Source: an uncultured Variovorax sp.
Lineage (GTDB): Bacteria; Pseudomonadota; Gammaproteobacteria; Burkholderiales; Burkholderiaceae
Direction of reading: 5' to 3'
Assembly: GCA_946478645.1 (NCBI GenBank)
Contig: CAMLCW010000026.1
Location: forward strand, 1 to 24,636
Length of the DNA stretch: 24,636 bases
The notes under the pieces were generated by a model. That model was not told where the DNA came from, did not search any database, and saw only the letters and a list, made by a program, of their open reading frames with translations. Positions 6,243-14,916 of this stretch are shown one piece after another. The first letter of the stretch is position 1, and the number at the start of each line of letters is the position of its first letter. The position numbers were made by a program, and so were the translations under genes.

Positions 6243-6779
6243 ATGAAGAAAATCGCAATCGTGCTCGCGCTCTGCGTGGGCGCGTGGTACTTTTTCGTCG
6301 GCGGGCGCAAGCTCGACGAGGCGATGGTGCGCAAGTACTACGAGAACGAGGCGCATGCGGTCTACATGCGCGACGCCGAGAAGCTGTGCAAGCAGCTCAG
6401 CAGGAAGGCCGTCATCCAGAGCAGGACGGTCATGATGGGCCAGGCGCAGACTTCGACCCACGACCGCGACCAGGCCTGCGAGGCCACGCGCAAGACCTTC
6501 GGCATGTTCGCGTCGATGGGCGAGCGCATGGGCGGCATTCTCACGATCGAATACGACTACCAGATCGAACGCATCGAGATCGCCAGCGACCGCAAGAGCG
6601 CCGTCGTCGAGGGCACGAGCGTGCTCAAGATGGGCGAAGCGGCCATGCAGTTCAAGAGCAGCTTCACGCAGCGCCTGGAACGTGAGCTGGGCCAGATGCG
6701 GCTGGTGCACGGCGACGACGTGACGGTGGTGCGCCTGGGCGGGCGCGGCGCCATGAGCCAGAGCGATTTCTTCAAGTAG
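6243..6779 (+). CDS. Small membrane-anchored protein of unknown function
   Basis: I do not recognise a family. The 178-residue product begins with a Lys-Lys and a single hydrophobic helix (residues 3-20, IAIVLALCVGAWYFFVG), so it is anchored in the inner membrane with the rest in the periplasm. The soluble part has a helical first half (KLDEAMVRKYYENEAHAVYM) and alternating beta-like segments in the second half (ILTIEYDYQIERIEI, SAVVEGTSVLKMG). This order resembles small NTF2-like alpha+beta folds, but that is only a resemblance. GAGGA is immediately before the ATG, closer than usual. A TATACT -10-like box lies at 6190-6195. The gene ends 12 bp before a multi-pass membrane protein gene and is probably cotranscribed with it. 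Confidence 0.7.
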   Translation: MKKIAIVLALCVGAWYFFVGGRKLDEAMVRKYYENEAHAVYMRDAEKLCKQLSRKAVIQSRTVMMGQAQTSTHDRDQACEATRKTFGMFASMGERMGGILTIEYDYQIERIEIASDRKSAVVEGTSVLKMGEAAMQFKSSFTQRLERELGQMRLVHGDDVTVVRLGGRGAMSQSDFFK

Positions 6780-6791
6780 CGGGCCGGCATC

Positions 6792-8117
6792 GTGCGCGCG
6801 ACCGCCCCCCACACCACCGCCGCCGGCGATCCGCCCGCGTTGCCGCCGCCTTTCTGGCACCGGCTCAACACCTTCTTCGCGTTTCCGCTGCAACTGCGTC
6901 CGCTCGGCTACGGGCTGCTGCTCGCGTTCTGCAGCATGCTGTACGAACTGGTCCCGATCCTGCCGCCCGCGCTGGTGCTGCTGCTGATCGAACTCGGCAT
7001 CGTGCTGGCCGCGAGCCGCTACGGTTTCAAGGTCACGGCGCTCGGCGCGCAGGGGATCTGGCGCTCGGCCGATTTTCCGCGCGCCCTCGACCCCGACTGG
7101 GTCAACCTGCCGTGGAAGCTGTTCGCGATCTCGCTGGTGCAGGGCGCGGTGATCGGCTGGCTCGCGTGGTTCGACCCGGTGCTCGGCACGGTGGCGCTGT
7201 TCGTCGTGTCCTTCACCTTTCCGGCCGCGGTGATCGTGCTGGTGCAGTCGGCCAGCTTCTTCCAGGCCATGAACCCCGGCCACATCATGGATGCGATGCG
7301 CATCATCGGCTGGCCGTACGCGCTGCTGTGCTTCTTCCTGTTCCTGCTGAGCTCGGGCGCGCAGATCGCGATCAGCCTGCTGTTGCCGGTGATCGACGGG
7401 CTGGTCGTGCTGCCGATCGCCAACTTCGCCTTCATCTACTTCGGCTGGGTGACGGCGAGCCTGCTGGGCTACGTGATGTACCAGCACCATGACGCCTTCG
7501 GCATCGACCTGCTGCCCGGCGGCGGGCGCGACGACGGTGCGCCGGCGGACCGCCGCACGCCCGCGCAGATCGCCGCGCAGCGCACCGACGCGGAGGTGGC
7601 GCAGTTGGTGACCGACGGCGACCTGGCCGGCGCACTCGGCGTGGCCTACGAGGCGCAGCGCACGGCGGCGGCCGACGACCTGGCGGCGCACCGGCGCTAC
7701 CACCGCGTGCTGCTGCTCGTGCCCGACAAGGCGGCGACGCTGTTCGACCATGCGCGCCGCTTCATCGCGCTGCTGATGCAGCGCGACCTGGCGTCCGAGG
7801 CGCTCAAGGTCTTCAAGGCCTGCCGCGAGAAGGACAAGGCCTTTGCGCTCGACGACCCTTCCACGGTGATGACGCTGGCGCGGGCCGAATGGCGCAACGG
7901 CGACGCGCACGGCGCGCTCGCGCTGCTGTCGGGCTTCGACCGGCGCTTCCGCGGCGATGCGGCGATCCCGCAGGCCTACGAACTCGCGGCACGGGTGCTG
8001 GTGCAGGGGCTCGGCCGCACCGACATGGCGCAGCCTATCCTCTCGACGCTCGAATCGCGCTATCCCGAAAGCGCCGAGACGCAGGAAGTGCGCTGGCTGC
8101 TGCGGCCGGCCACCTGA
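6792..8117 (+). CDS. Multi-pass membrane protein with C-terminal TPR-like domain
   Basis: The product has 441 residues with a GTG start. After a short Pro-rich N-terminus, residues 38-230 hold about six hydrophobic helices (for example GLLLAFCSMLYELVPILPPA and LLCFFLFLLSSGAQIAISLL). This resembles bacterial DUF4013-type membrane proteins, but I cannot name the family with certainty. The segment 245-441 is soluble and helical with TPR-like repeats (DEVAQLV-type helices, RFIALLMQRDLASEALKVFK, HGALALLSGF), presumably cytoplasmic. It follows the small membrane-anchored gene by 12 bp. It ends 17 bp before the end of the convergent rhomboid protease gene. No transport or enzyme motif is visible. 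A scaffold or membrane-organising role would fit but is speculation. Confidence 0.75.
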   Translation: MRATAPHTTAAGDPPALPPPFWHRLNTFFAFPLQLRPLGYGLLLAFCSMLYELVPILPPALVLLLIELGIVLAASRYGFKVTALGAQGIWRSADFPRALDPDWVNLPWKLFAISLVQGAVIGWLAWFDPVLGTVALFVVSFTFPAAVIVLVQSASFFQAMNPGHIMDAMRIIGWPYALLCFFLFLLSSGAQIAISLLLPVIDGLVVLPIANFAFIYFGWVTASLLGYVMYQHHDAFGIDLLPGGGRDDGAPADRRTPAQIAAQRTDAEVAQLVTDGDLAGALGVAYEAQRTAAADDLAAHRRYHRVLLLVPDKAATLFDHARRFIALLMQRDLASEALKVFKACREKDKAFALDDPSTVMTLARAEWRNGDAHGALALLSGFDRRFRGDAAIPQAYELAARVLVQGLGRTDMAQPILSTLESRYPESAETQEVRWLLRPAT

Positions 8118-8134
8118 CGCCTGACGCCCCGGGG

Positions 8135-9421
8135 TTACGCGCGCTCGAGCGCGCGCGTCACCATGTCGTTCGGCGCCAGCCGCAGCAGGTGCGGCAGCCA
8201 GTCGCGCGCCATCTCGCGTTCGCCCGCATGCAGCAGGCCGTTGGCGCAGACCGAGAGCGTGTCGGCCAGCTCGGCGTGCGCGGGCGCGGTCTTCAGCAGC
8301 ACGCGGCAGAGCTTGTCGGCGTCCTGGAACTGCCCCGCGCGCGTGAAGCGGCGCGCGAGCCGTGCCATGTCGTCGGGCCGTAGGCGCACGCCGGGCCTCG
8401 CCTGGTCGAGGTAGCTGCGGTAGCTGGCATGTTGCAGCGCGAGGGTGTCCGGGTCGGTGGCCGGCAGGCGGAAGATGCGGTGCGCAGCCTGGTGGAAGTC
8501 GTCGCTCGCGGGCTGCAGCCGCGCGATGTGGAACCAGGCGCGCAGCGTGTCGGCGTCGCGCGGGCGCAGACGGGCGGCGGCGCGCCATTCGGCGGTGGCG
8601 GCATCGAACTTCATCTCGGCACCGAGTCGCCGCGCCGCGGCCACGTGGCGTTCGAATTCGTGGGTGTGGTCCTCGCCGCTGCCTTGCGCCGCTTCCGCGG
8701 CCACCGCCTCGGGCGTCTTCACGCGGCCCAGCGCCATGGCCGCGGCCATCAGCGCCGCGCCGGTCAGCAGGCCGCCCAGGTGGGCCATGTAGGCAATGCC
8801 CTGGCCGCCGATCCAGTGCTGCAGCAGTTCGTTGGCGATCCAGGCCGGCAGCAGCAGCAGGGCCGACGCGGTGACGTAGTTGAAGTAGAAGAACAACTGG
8901 TAGAAGAAGCGGATGCGCCGCAGCCGGTACATCACCGCGTACATGCCCATCAGCGCCGAGACCGCGCCCGAGGCGCCGAGGCCCAGGGTGGGCTGGCCGG
9001 CATAGGCCCAGCTGGCGAGTGCCGAGGCGCCGACCGCGCCGAGCAGGTAGAACGCCAGGTAGGTCCCGCGCCCCAGCGCCAGTTCGACCGAGAAGCCGAA
9101 CAGGAAGAGGAACAGCATGTTGCCCAGCAGGTGGCCGGTGCTGCCGTGCAGGAACGCGGCGGTGAGCCAGGTCCACGGCTTGGCGGCGGCGCCCTCGGCA
9201 TGGTCCTGCGCCCAGCGGCTGGTGAACGGCGCGGGCCGCATCGCTTCGTAGGCCGCGCGATCGCCGGTCAGCTCGTGGTAGTGGGCCGCACGCTGTTCGG
9301 CTTTCTGCTCGCTGCGCTGCGGTCCCCAGAACACCGCCATGTTCACGAGGATCAGCAGGATCGTGATCCACGGGGGGTTGCGCCAGCTCGGCCGGTTCTC
9401 GAGCGGGATGGCGTAGAACAA
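8135..9421 (-). CDS. Rhomboid-family intramembrane serine protease with helical C-terminal extension
   Basis: The protein has 428 residues. Residues 15-230 form the six-helix rhomboid core. The catalytic dyad is visible as Ser151 in GLGASGAVSALMG and His214 in AYMAHLGGLL, and the conserved HLLGN (His97, Asn101) is in the second helix. Rhomboids cut membrane proteins within or near their transmembrane segments. Beyond the core, residues 235-428 are soluble and helix-rich with TPR-like spacing (ATAEWRAAARLRPRDADTLR, ADKLCRVLLKTAPAHAELAD), roughly doubling the size of a minimal rhomboid and probably binding partners in the cytoplasm. It starts 21 bp after argH on the same strand and is likely cotranscribed with it, with no obvious functional link. 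The 3' end contains an 18-base perfect palindrome (8138-8155) within its last codons. Confidence 0.9.
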   Translation of the reverse strand: MFYAIPLENRPSWRNPPWITILLILVNMAVFWGPQRSEQKAEQRAAHYHELTGDRAAYEAMRPAPFTSRWAQDHAEGAAAKPWTWLTAAFLHGSTGHLLGNMLFLFLFGFSVELALGRGTYLAFYLLGAVGASALASWAYAGQPTLGLGASGAVSALMGMYAVMYRLRRIRFFYQLFFYFNYVTASALLLLPAWIANELLQHWIGGQGIAYMAHLGGLLTGAALMAAAMALGRVKTPEAVAAEAAQGSGEDHTHEFERHVAAARRLGAEMKFDAATAEWRAAARLRPRDADTLRAWFHIARLQPASDDFHQAAHRIFRLPATDPDTLALQHASYRSYLDQARPGVRLRPDDMARLARRFTRAGQFQDADKLCRVLLKTAPAHAELADTLSVCANGLLHAGEREMARDWLPHLLRLAPNDMVTRALERA

Positions 9422-9442
9422 GTGCGGCCCCTGGGGCTCGGC

Positions 9443-10840
<1,398 letters not shown>

Positions 10841-10892
10841 GGGAGGCCTGCCAGAGGCAATAATGGTTGGTTACCCAACGTATCGATCAGTG

Positions 10893-11966
10893 ATGCGCAA
10901 CCCGGCGATTTTATCGGGCAGCTCCGCGTCCAGGCCGCCGGCTTCGCCGGAAAAAGGGCGTTCGACTTCGCGCAGCGGCCGCGGGCTCTTCGACGCCTGC
11001 CAGATCGGGGTGGTGCTGCGCACGGTGCTTTTCGTCGAGGCCCTGGTGGCGACGGCGGCGCTTTTCGTGTCCTCGTCGCCCGCCGAATGGCTGGTGCAGA
11101 CCGCCACCATCACGGGCGGCGCGCTGCCCGCGGCCCTGCTGTGGCTGGTGGCGGCATGCGGCCTCAAGTCGCCGCTCGCGCGCCTGCCGCAGCAGGCCCA
11201 ATATGCCGCGGGCGCCGCGCTCGGCGCGGTGTCGGCGCTCTATGGCTGCGGCCTGCTGCGGCTGACCGGCGTGCTCGGCGCCGCGCCATGGCTCGCGAGC
11301 GCGGTGGCGGGCGCCTTCATCGCGGCGCTCGTGATGGCGGCCATGGTGCTGCGCGCGCGCGCGCAGACGCCCGCCGCCACCACCGCGCGGCTCGAGGAAC
11401 TGCAGTCGCGCATCCGGCCGCACTTCTTGTTCAACACGCTCAACAGCGCCATTGCGCTGGTGCGCGAGGAGCCGGCCAGGGCCGAGGCCATGCTCGAGGA
11501 CCTGGCCGAGCTGTTCCGCCAGGCGCTCGCCGATCCGGGCGACTCGGGCACATTGGCCGACGAAATCGCGCTGGCCGAGCGCTACCTCGCGATCGAGCAG
11601 GTGCGTTTCGGCGACCGCCTGCGCATCCGCTGGGACCTCGATGCCGCGGCCAGCAGCGCGCGCCTGCCGCCCCTGCTGCTGCAGCCGCTGGTGGAAAACG
11701 CGATCAAGCACGGCGTGGAGCCCAGCCCCGAGGGTGCCAAGGTGCGCATCCGCACCGAGCGCCGCGGCGACGTGGTGGTGATCGAGGTGGTCAACAGCCT
11801 GCCGCCGCTGCGCTGGGCCGACCAGCCGGTGCCGCGCGGCCACGGCATTGCGCTGGACAACGTGCGCGACCGGCTGCGGCTGCTGCACGACATGCGGATG
11901 CAGTTCAGCGCGGGCATGGACCAGAAGAACTACCGCGTGCGCATTGCCATTCCTGCCGAGACATGA
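10893..11966 (+). CDS. LytS/AlgZ-type sensor histidine kinase
   Basis: The 357-residue protein has four predicted transmembrane helices (about 41-61, 69-89, 104-122, 133-153). These are followed by a His_kinase domain with phospho-acceptor His177 in RPHFLFNTLNSAIAL, then an ATP-binding domain with the N box LLQPLVENAIKHG (Asn269) and the glycine box GHGIALDNVRDRL (from 316). No extracellular sensor domain is present, as in AlgZ/FimS. By homology it phosphorylates the LytTR regulator whose gene overlaps its stop by 4 bp (ATGA). The start is uncertain: ATG 10893 has no ribosome binding site, whereas in-frame ATG 10863 has AGAGG 5 bases upstream and would add ten residues but leave only 22 bp to the argH start. 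The first 30 residues are low-complexity and include a hairpin-forming sequence. Confidence 0.88.
   Translation: MRNPAILSGSSASRPPASPEKGRSTSRSGRGLFDACQIGVVLRTVLFVEALVATAALFVSSSPAEWLVQTATITGGALPAALLWLVAACGLKSPLARLPQQAQYAAGAALGAVSALYGCGLLRLTGVLGAAPWLASAVAGAFIAALVMAAMVLRARAQTPAATTARLEELQSRIRPHFLFNTLNSAIALVREEPARAEAMLEDLAELFRQALADPGDSGTLADEIALAERYLAIEQVRFGDRLRIRWDLDAAASSARLPPLLLQPLVENAIKHGVEPSPEGAKVRIRTERRGDVVVIEVVNSLPPLRWADQPVPRGHGIALDNVRDRLRLLHDMRMQFSAGMDQKNYRVRIAIPAET
10908..10913 (-). promoter_or_regulatory. Candidate -10 box (TAAAAT) of argH
   Basis: On the minus strand the patch CGATAAAATCG contains a good -10 hexamer, 68 bases before the argH ATG, in the only AT-rich spot of the boundary. 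The -35 region is poor. The box lies inside the first codons of the divergent histidine kinase, so the two promoters would overlap. Confidence 0.4.
10938..10950. repeat. Short hairpin CCGGC-TTC-GCCGG followed by five A
   Basis: This 13-base hairpin is the exact reverse complement of the one at 1100-1112. It sits in the low-complexity start of the histidine kinase gene and just upstream of the argH -10 box. On the minus strand it is preceded by TTTTT, so it is not a terminator for argH. Confidence 0.4.
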
Positions 11967-12712
11967 CCCTCAAGACCCTGATCGTCGACGACGAAGCCCT
12001 CGCGCGTTCCCGCCTTCGGACCCTGCTGCGCGACTGCCGCTCGCCCATGGCCGAAGTGGTGGCCGAGGCGGCGCAGGGCGCCGAGGCGCAGCAGCACCTT
12101 GCGCAGCTGCCGATCGACCTGGTGCTGCTCGACGTGCACATGCCCGGCGTCGACGGCATCGAAGTGGCGCGCGCGCTGCGCCACCGCGCCGACGCGCCGG
12201 CGGTGGTGTTCGTCACGGCGCACGCGAGCCATGCGGTCACGGCCTTCGAGCTCGACGCGGTCGACTACCTGACCAAGCCGGTGCGCGCCGAGCGCCTGCA
12301 GCAGGCGCTGCAGAAGGCCGAGCGCTTTCTCAAGGAGCAGCGTGCGCTGCAGGCGAGCGCGCTGCAGGAGAGCCTGTTGATCGTGGACCGCGGCCGGGCC
12401 GAGCGGGTGCCGCTCGCCGAGGTGCTCTACCTGAAGTCGGAGCACAAGTACCTCACGGTGCGCACCGCCACGCGCAGCCACATCCTCGACGGCTCGCTCA
12501 ACGAGTTCGAGGAGCGCTACCCCGAGCGCTTCCTGCGCGTGCACCGCAATGCGCTGGTGGCGCGCGCGGCCATCCGCGCGCTCGAGAAATACGACGACGG
12601 CGAGGACGCCGAAGGCTGGGCGCTGCGGCTCGAGGCCGTCGCCGAGCCGGTTGCCGTGTCGCGCCGGCAACTGCCCGCCGTGCGCGAAGTGCTGAAGGAA
12701 ACCACACGATGA
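11963..12712 (+). CDS. AlgR-type LytTR response regulator
   Basis: The protein has 249 residues. The receiver domain (1-118) has the acidic pair Asp9/Asp10, phospho-acceptor Asp57 in LVLLDVHMPG, Thr85 and Lys105 in DYLTKPV. The LytTR DNA-binding domain (about 145-245) is recognisable from LAEVLYLKSEHKYLTVRT and FLRVHRNALVARAAI. The partner kinase gene overlaps by 4 bp upstream (ATGA). The next gene, an AI-2E family transporter, overlaps its own stop in the same way, so all three are translationally coupled. The neighbourhood with divergent argH recalls argH-fimS-algR of Pseudomonas, where AlgR controls motility and exopolysaccharide. The target genes here are unknown. Confidence 0.93.
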   Translation: MTLKTLIVDDEALARSRLRTLLRDCRSPMAEVVAEAAQGAEAQQHLAQLPIDLVLLDVHMPGVDGIEVARALRHRADAPAVVFVTAHASHAVTAFELDAVDYLTKPVRAERLQQALQKAERFLKEQRALQASALQESLLIVDRGRAERVPLAEVLYLKSEHKYLTVRTATRSHILDGSLNEFEERYPERFLRVHRNALVARAAIRALEKYDDGEDAEGWALRLEAVAEPVAVSRRQLPAVREVLKETTR

Positions 12713-13968
12713 CCGACAACCGCAACCCGGCCGCCGACGCGGCATCGGAAGCCCAGCCCCGGCCGCAGCCCGCGGAACAGCCGCCCGAGCTGCCGCCCGA
12801 CCCCGAGGCGAAGCCCCCGGCCGGCGCCCTCGCGCCCGAGCTGCAGCCCGAGCCCGAGCCGAACCGGCTGATGCTGCACATGCCGGTCGATGTGCGCAGC
12901 GTCTCGCTGGTGGTGCTCGCGGTGCTTGCCAGCGTGTTCGCGCTGCGCTGGGCCGCGGCGGTGTTCATTCCGCTGATGCTGAGCCTGCTGCTGAGCTATG
13001 CGCTGTCGCCGCTGGTCGACCGCCTCGAGCACTGGCGGGTGCCGCGCTGGATCGGCGCCACCGTGATCCTGCTGGGCCTGTTCGGCGGCCTGGGCTGGAC
13101 CGGCTATTCGCTGTCGGGCAGCGCTTCGCAGCTGGTCGATTCGCTGCCGGTCGCGGCGCAGAAGCTGCGCCAGGTCATGCGCACCTCCAACAGGAGCGCC
13201 AGCGCCAATCCGCTCGACAACGTGCAGCAGGCGGCGTCGCAGCTCGAGCGCGCCGCCGAGGAGAACTCGCGCGCGCTGGCCCGGCGCGGCGTGGCGCGCG
13301 TGGTGGTCGAGCGCCCGCCCTTCAACGTGCGCGACTATCTCTGGAGCGGCACCGTCGGGCTGCTCTCGGCCGCGGGGCAGTTCACGCTGGTGGCCTTCCT
13401 GACCTTCTTCGCGCTGTGCTCGGGCAACACCTTTCGCCGCAAGCTGATCAAGATCACCGGACCGAGCCTGCAGAAGAAGAAGATCACGGTGCACGTGCTC
13501 GACGACATCACGCGCAACATCGAACGCTACCTGCTGGTGCAGATCCTCACGAGCGCGCTCGTCGGCGTGGCCACCGGGCTGTCGTTCTGGGCGCTGGGGC
13601 TCGAGAACGCGGCCGTCTGGGGCATCGTGGCGGGGGTGACCAACCTCATCCCCTACATCGGCTCGGTCATCGTCATGGGCGCGGCCGGGCTGGTCGCCTT
13701 CCTGCAGTTCAACACCATCGAGATGGCGCTCGCGGTGGCCGGCACCTCGCTGCTGATCCATACCATCGTCGGCAACCTGCTGGTGCCATGGCTCACCAGC
13801 CGCACCAGCCGCATGAACCCGGTGGCCGTGTTCGTCGGCGTGATCTTCTGGGGCTGGCTCTGGGGCATCTGGGGCCTGCTGCTGGGCATTCCGATCACGA
13901 TGGTGATCAAGTCGATCTGCGACCGGGTCGAGGACCTGCAGCCGATCGGGGAATTGCTTGGCGACTAG
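12709..13968 (+). CDS. AI-2E-family (PerM/YdiK-type) membrane transporter
   Basis: The 419-residue product begins with a Pro/Glu-rich hydrophilic segment of about 50 residues. It continues with two to three N-terminal helices (VSLVVLAVLASVFALRWAAA, FIPLMLSLLLSYALSPLVDR), a long soluble coiled loop (about 145-220), and five C-terminal helices with the family motif GLENAAVWGIVAGVTNLIPY and GIPITMVIKSICDRVEDLQP. Members of this family export small molecules or ions; AI-2 export is shown only for a few (TqsA), so the substrate here is open. The start overlaps the response regulator stop (ATGA), which indicates coexpression with the two-component system. A hydrolase gene follows after 12 bp. Confidence 0.9.
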   Translation: MTDNRNPAADAASEAQPRPQPAEQPPELPPDPEAKPPAGALAPELQPEPEPNRLMLHMPVDVRSVSLVVLAVLASVFALRWAAAVFIPLMLSLLLSYALSPLVDRLEHWRVPRWIGATVILLGLFGGLGWTGYSLSGSASQLVDSLPVAAQKLRQVMRTSNRSASANPLDNVQQAASQLERAAEENSRALARRGVARVVVERPPFNVRDYLWSGTVGLLSAAGQFTLVAFLTFFALCSGNTFRRKLIKITGPSLQKKKITVHVLDDITRNIERYLLVQILTSALVGVATGLSFWALGLENAAVWGIVAGVTNLIPYIGSVIVMGAAGLVAFLQFNTIEMALAVAGTSLLIHTIVGNLLVPWLTSRTSRMNPVAVFVGVIFWGWLWGIWGLLLGIPITMVIKSICDRVEDLQPIGELLGD

Positions 13969-13980
13969 GATTTTCTGTCC

Positions 13981-14916
13981 ATGAACACTGTCCCGCCGCG
14001 CGCCGAAACTCCCACCGCCGTCGGCCGCTTCGATCTCGGCCGCGTCTCGGTGTTTTTCGGTGCGAAGAACGGCAAGTACCCCGACGGCAACCAGGTGCTG
14101 ATCCGCGGCACCGAGACGCGTGCCGCGCTCGACACGCCGATCGTCGCCAACTGCATCGGCCCCGAGTTCGACGCCACCGAGTTGGTGGTCATGGGCCATG
14201 TGCACGAGGACCACATGGCCGGCCTGCACCGGCTGCCGGGCGCCGCGGTGTGCGTGCACCAAGCGGACCTGCCCGCCGCGCAGAGCTGGGAAGGCATGCT
14301 TGCTGCCTTCGGCATGACCGATCCGGCCGTCATCGAGGGCATGCTTGCCAAGTTCCAGCGCGACTTCTTCTACGCACCGCGTCCCGATGCGACGGGTTAC
14401 GTGGACGGCGCGCGCTGGGACCTGGGCCGCACGGGCATCCGGGCCTTCCACATGCCCGGGCACACGGCCGGCCACACCGTGCTGCTGGTCGAGCCCGAGG
14501 GCGTGGCCTTCATCGGCGACATCGACCTGACCGGCTTCGGCCCCTACTACGGCGATGCCGGTTCCAGCCTGCAGGACTTCCGCCGCAGCCTGGCGCGGCT
14601 GCCGGACATTCCGGCCAAGGTGTGGGTCACCTCGCACCACCGCGGCGTCTACACCGAGCGGGCGCACTTCCTGCGCGATCTCGCGGCCTTTGCCGCCAAG
14701 TTCGATGCGCGCGCGCAGCGCTTGCTGGACCTGCTGCGCGAATCGCCGAAGACGCTGGCGCAACTGGTCCGCCACCGGGTGCTCTATCCGCCGGGCCATG
14801 AGAGCCCATGGGTGGTCGACGCCGAGACCCGCACCATCTCGCAGCACCTGGAAGAGCTGCTGGCGAACGGGCGGGTGCAGCTGGACGCGGAGGGTGTCTA
14901 CCGGCTTGCGGGTTAG
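13981..14916 (+). CDS. Metallo-beta-lactamase-fold hydrolase
   Basis: The 311-residue protein has the zinc-binding signature HVHEDHMAG (His73, His75, Asp77, His78). Further metal ligands are likely in MPGHTAGHTVLL and FIGDIDLTGFGP, and a C-terminal His in TSHHRG. The last about 90 residues resemble the helical winged C-terminal domain seen in LACTB2/CPSF-like relatives (QHLEELLANGRVQLDAEGVY). The fold hydrolyses thioesters, lactones, phosphodiesters or lactams, and I cannot choose among these. It is 12 bp downstream of the transporter gene and may be the fourth gene of that transcript. It ends with a 4-bp overlap (14913-14916) against the convergent MFS gene. Confidence 0.88.
   Translation: MNTVPPRAETPTAVGRFDLGRVSVFFGAKNGKYPDGNQVLIRGTETRAALDTPIVANCIGPEFDATELVVMGHVHEDHMAGLHRLPGAAVCVHQADLPAAQSWEGMLAAFGMTDPAVIEGMLAKFQRDFFYAPRPDATGYVDGARWDLGRTGIRAFHMPGHTAGHTVLLVEPEGVAFIGDIDLTGFGPYYGDAGSSLQDFRRSLARLPDIPAKVWVTSHHRGVYTERAHFLRDLAAFAAKFDARAQRLLDLLRESPKTLAQLVRHRVLYPPGHESPWVVDAETRTISQHLEELLANGRVQLDAEGVYRLAG

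Noticed and set aside
8138..8155. 18-base palindrome CGCGCGCTCGAGCGCGCG as a terminator between convergent genes
   Set aside because: It lies inside the last codons of the rhomboid gene and has no T-run. Alternating GC tracts produce such palindromes easily at this base composition.
6102..9371. Long minus-strand open frame of 1,089 codons
   Set aside because: It is the antisense of three plus-strand genes plus a shifted frame of the rhomboid gene. Its composition is typical of shadow frames in high-GC DNA.
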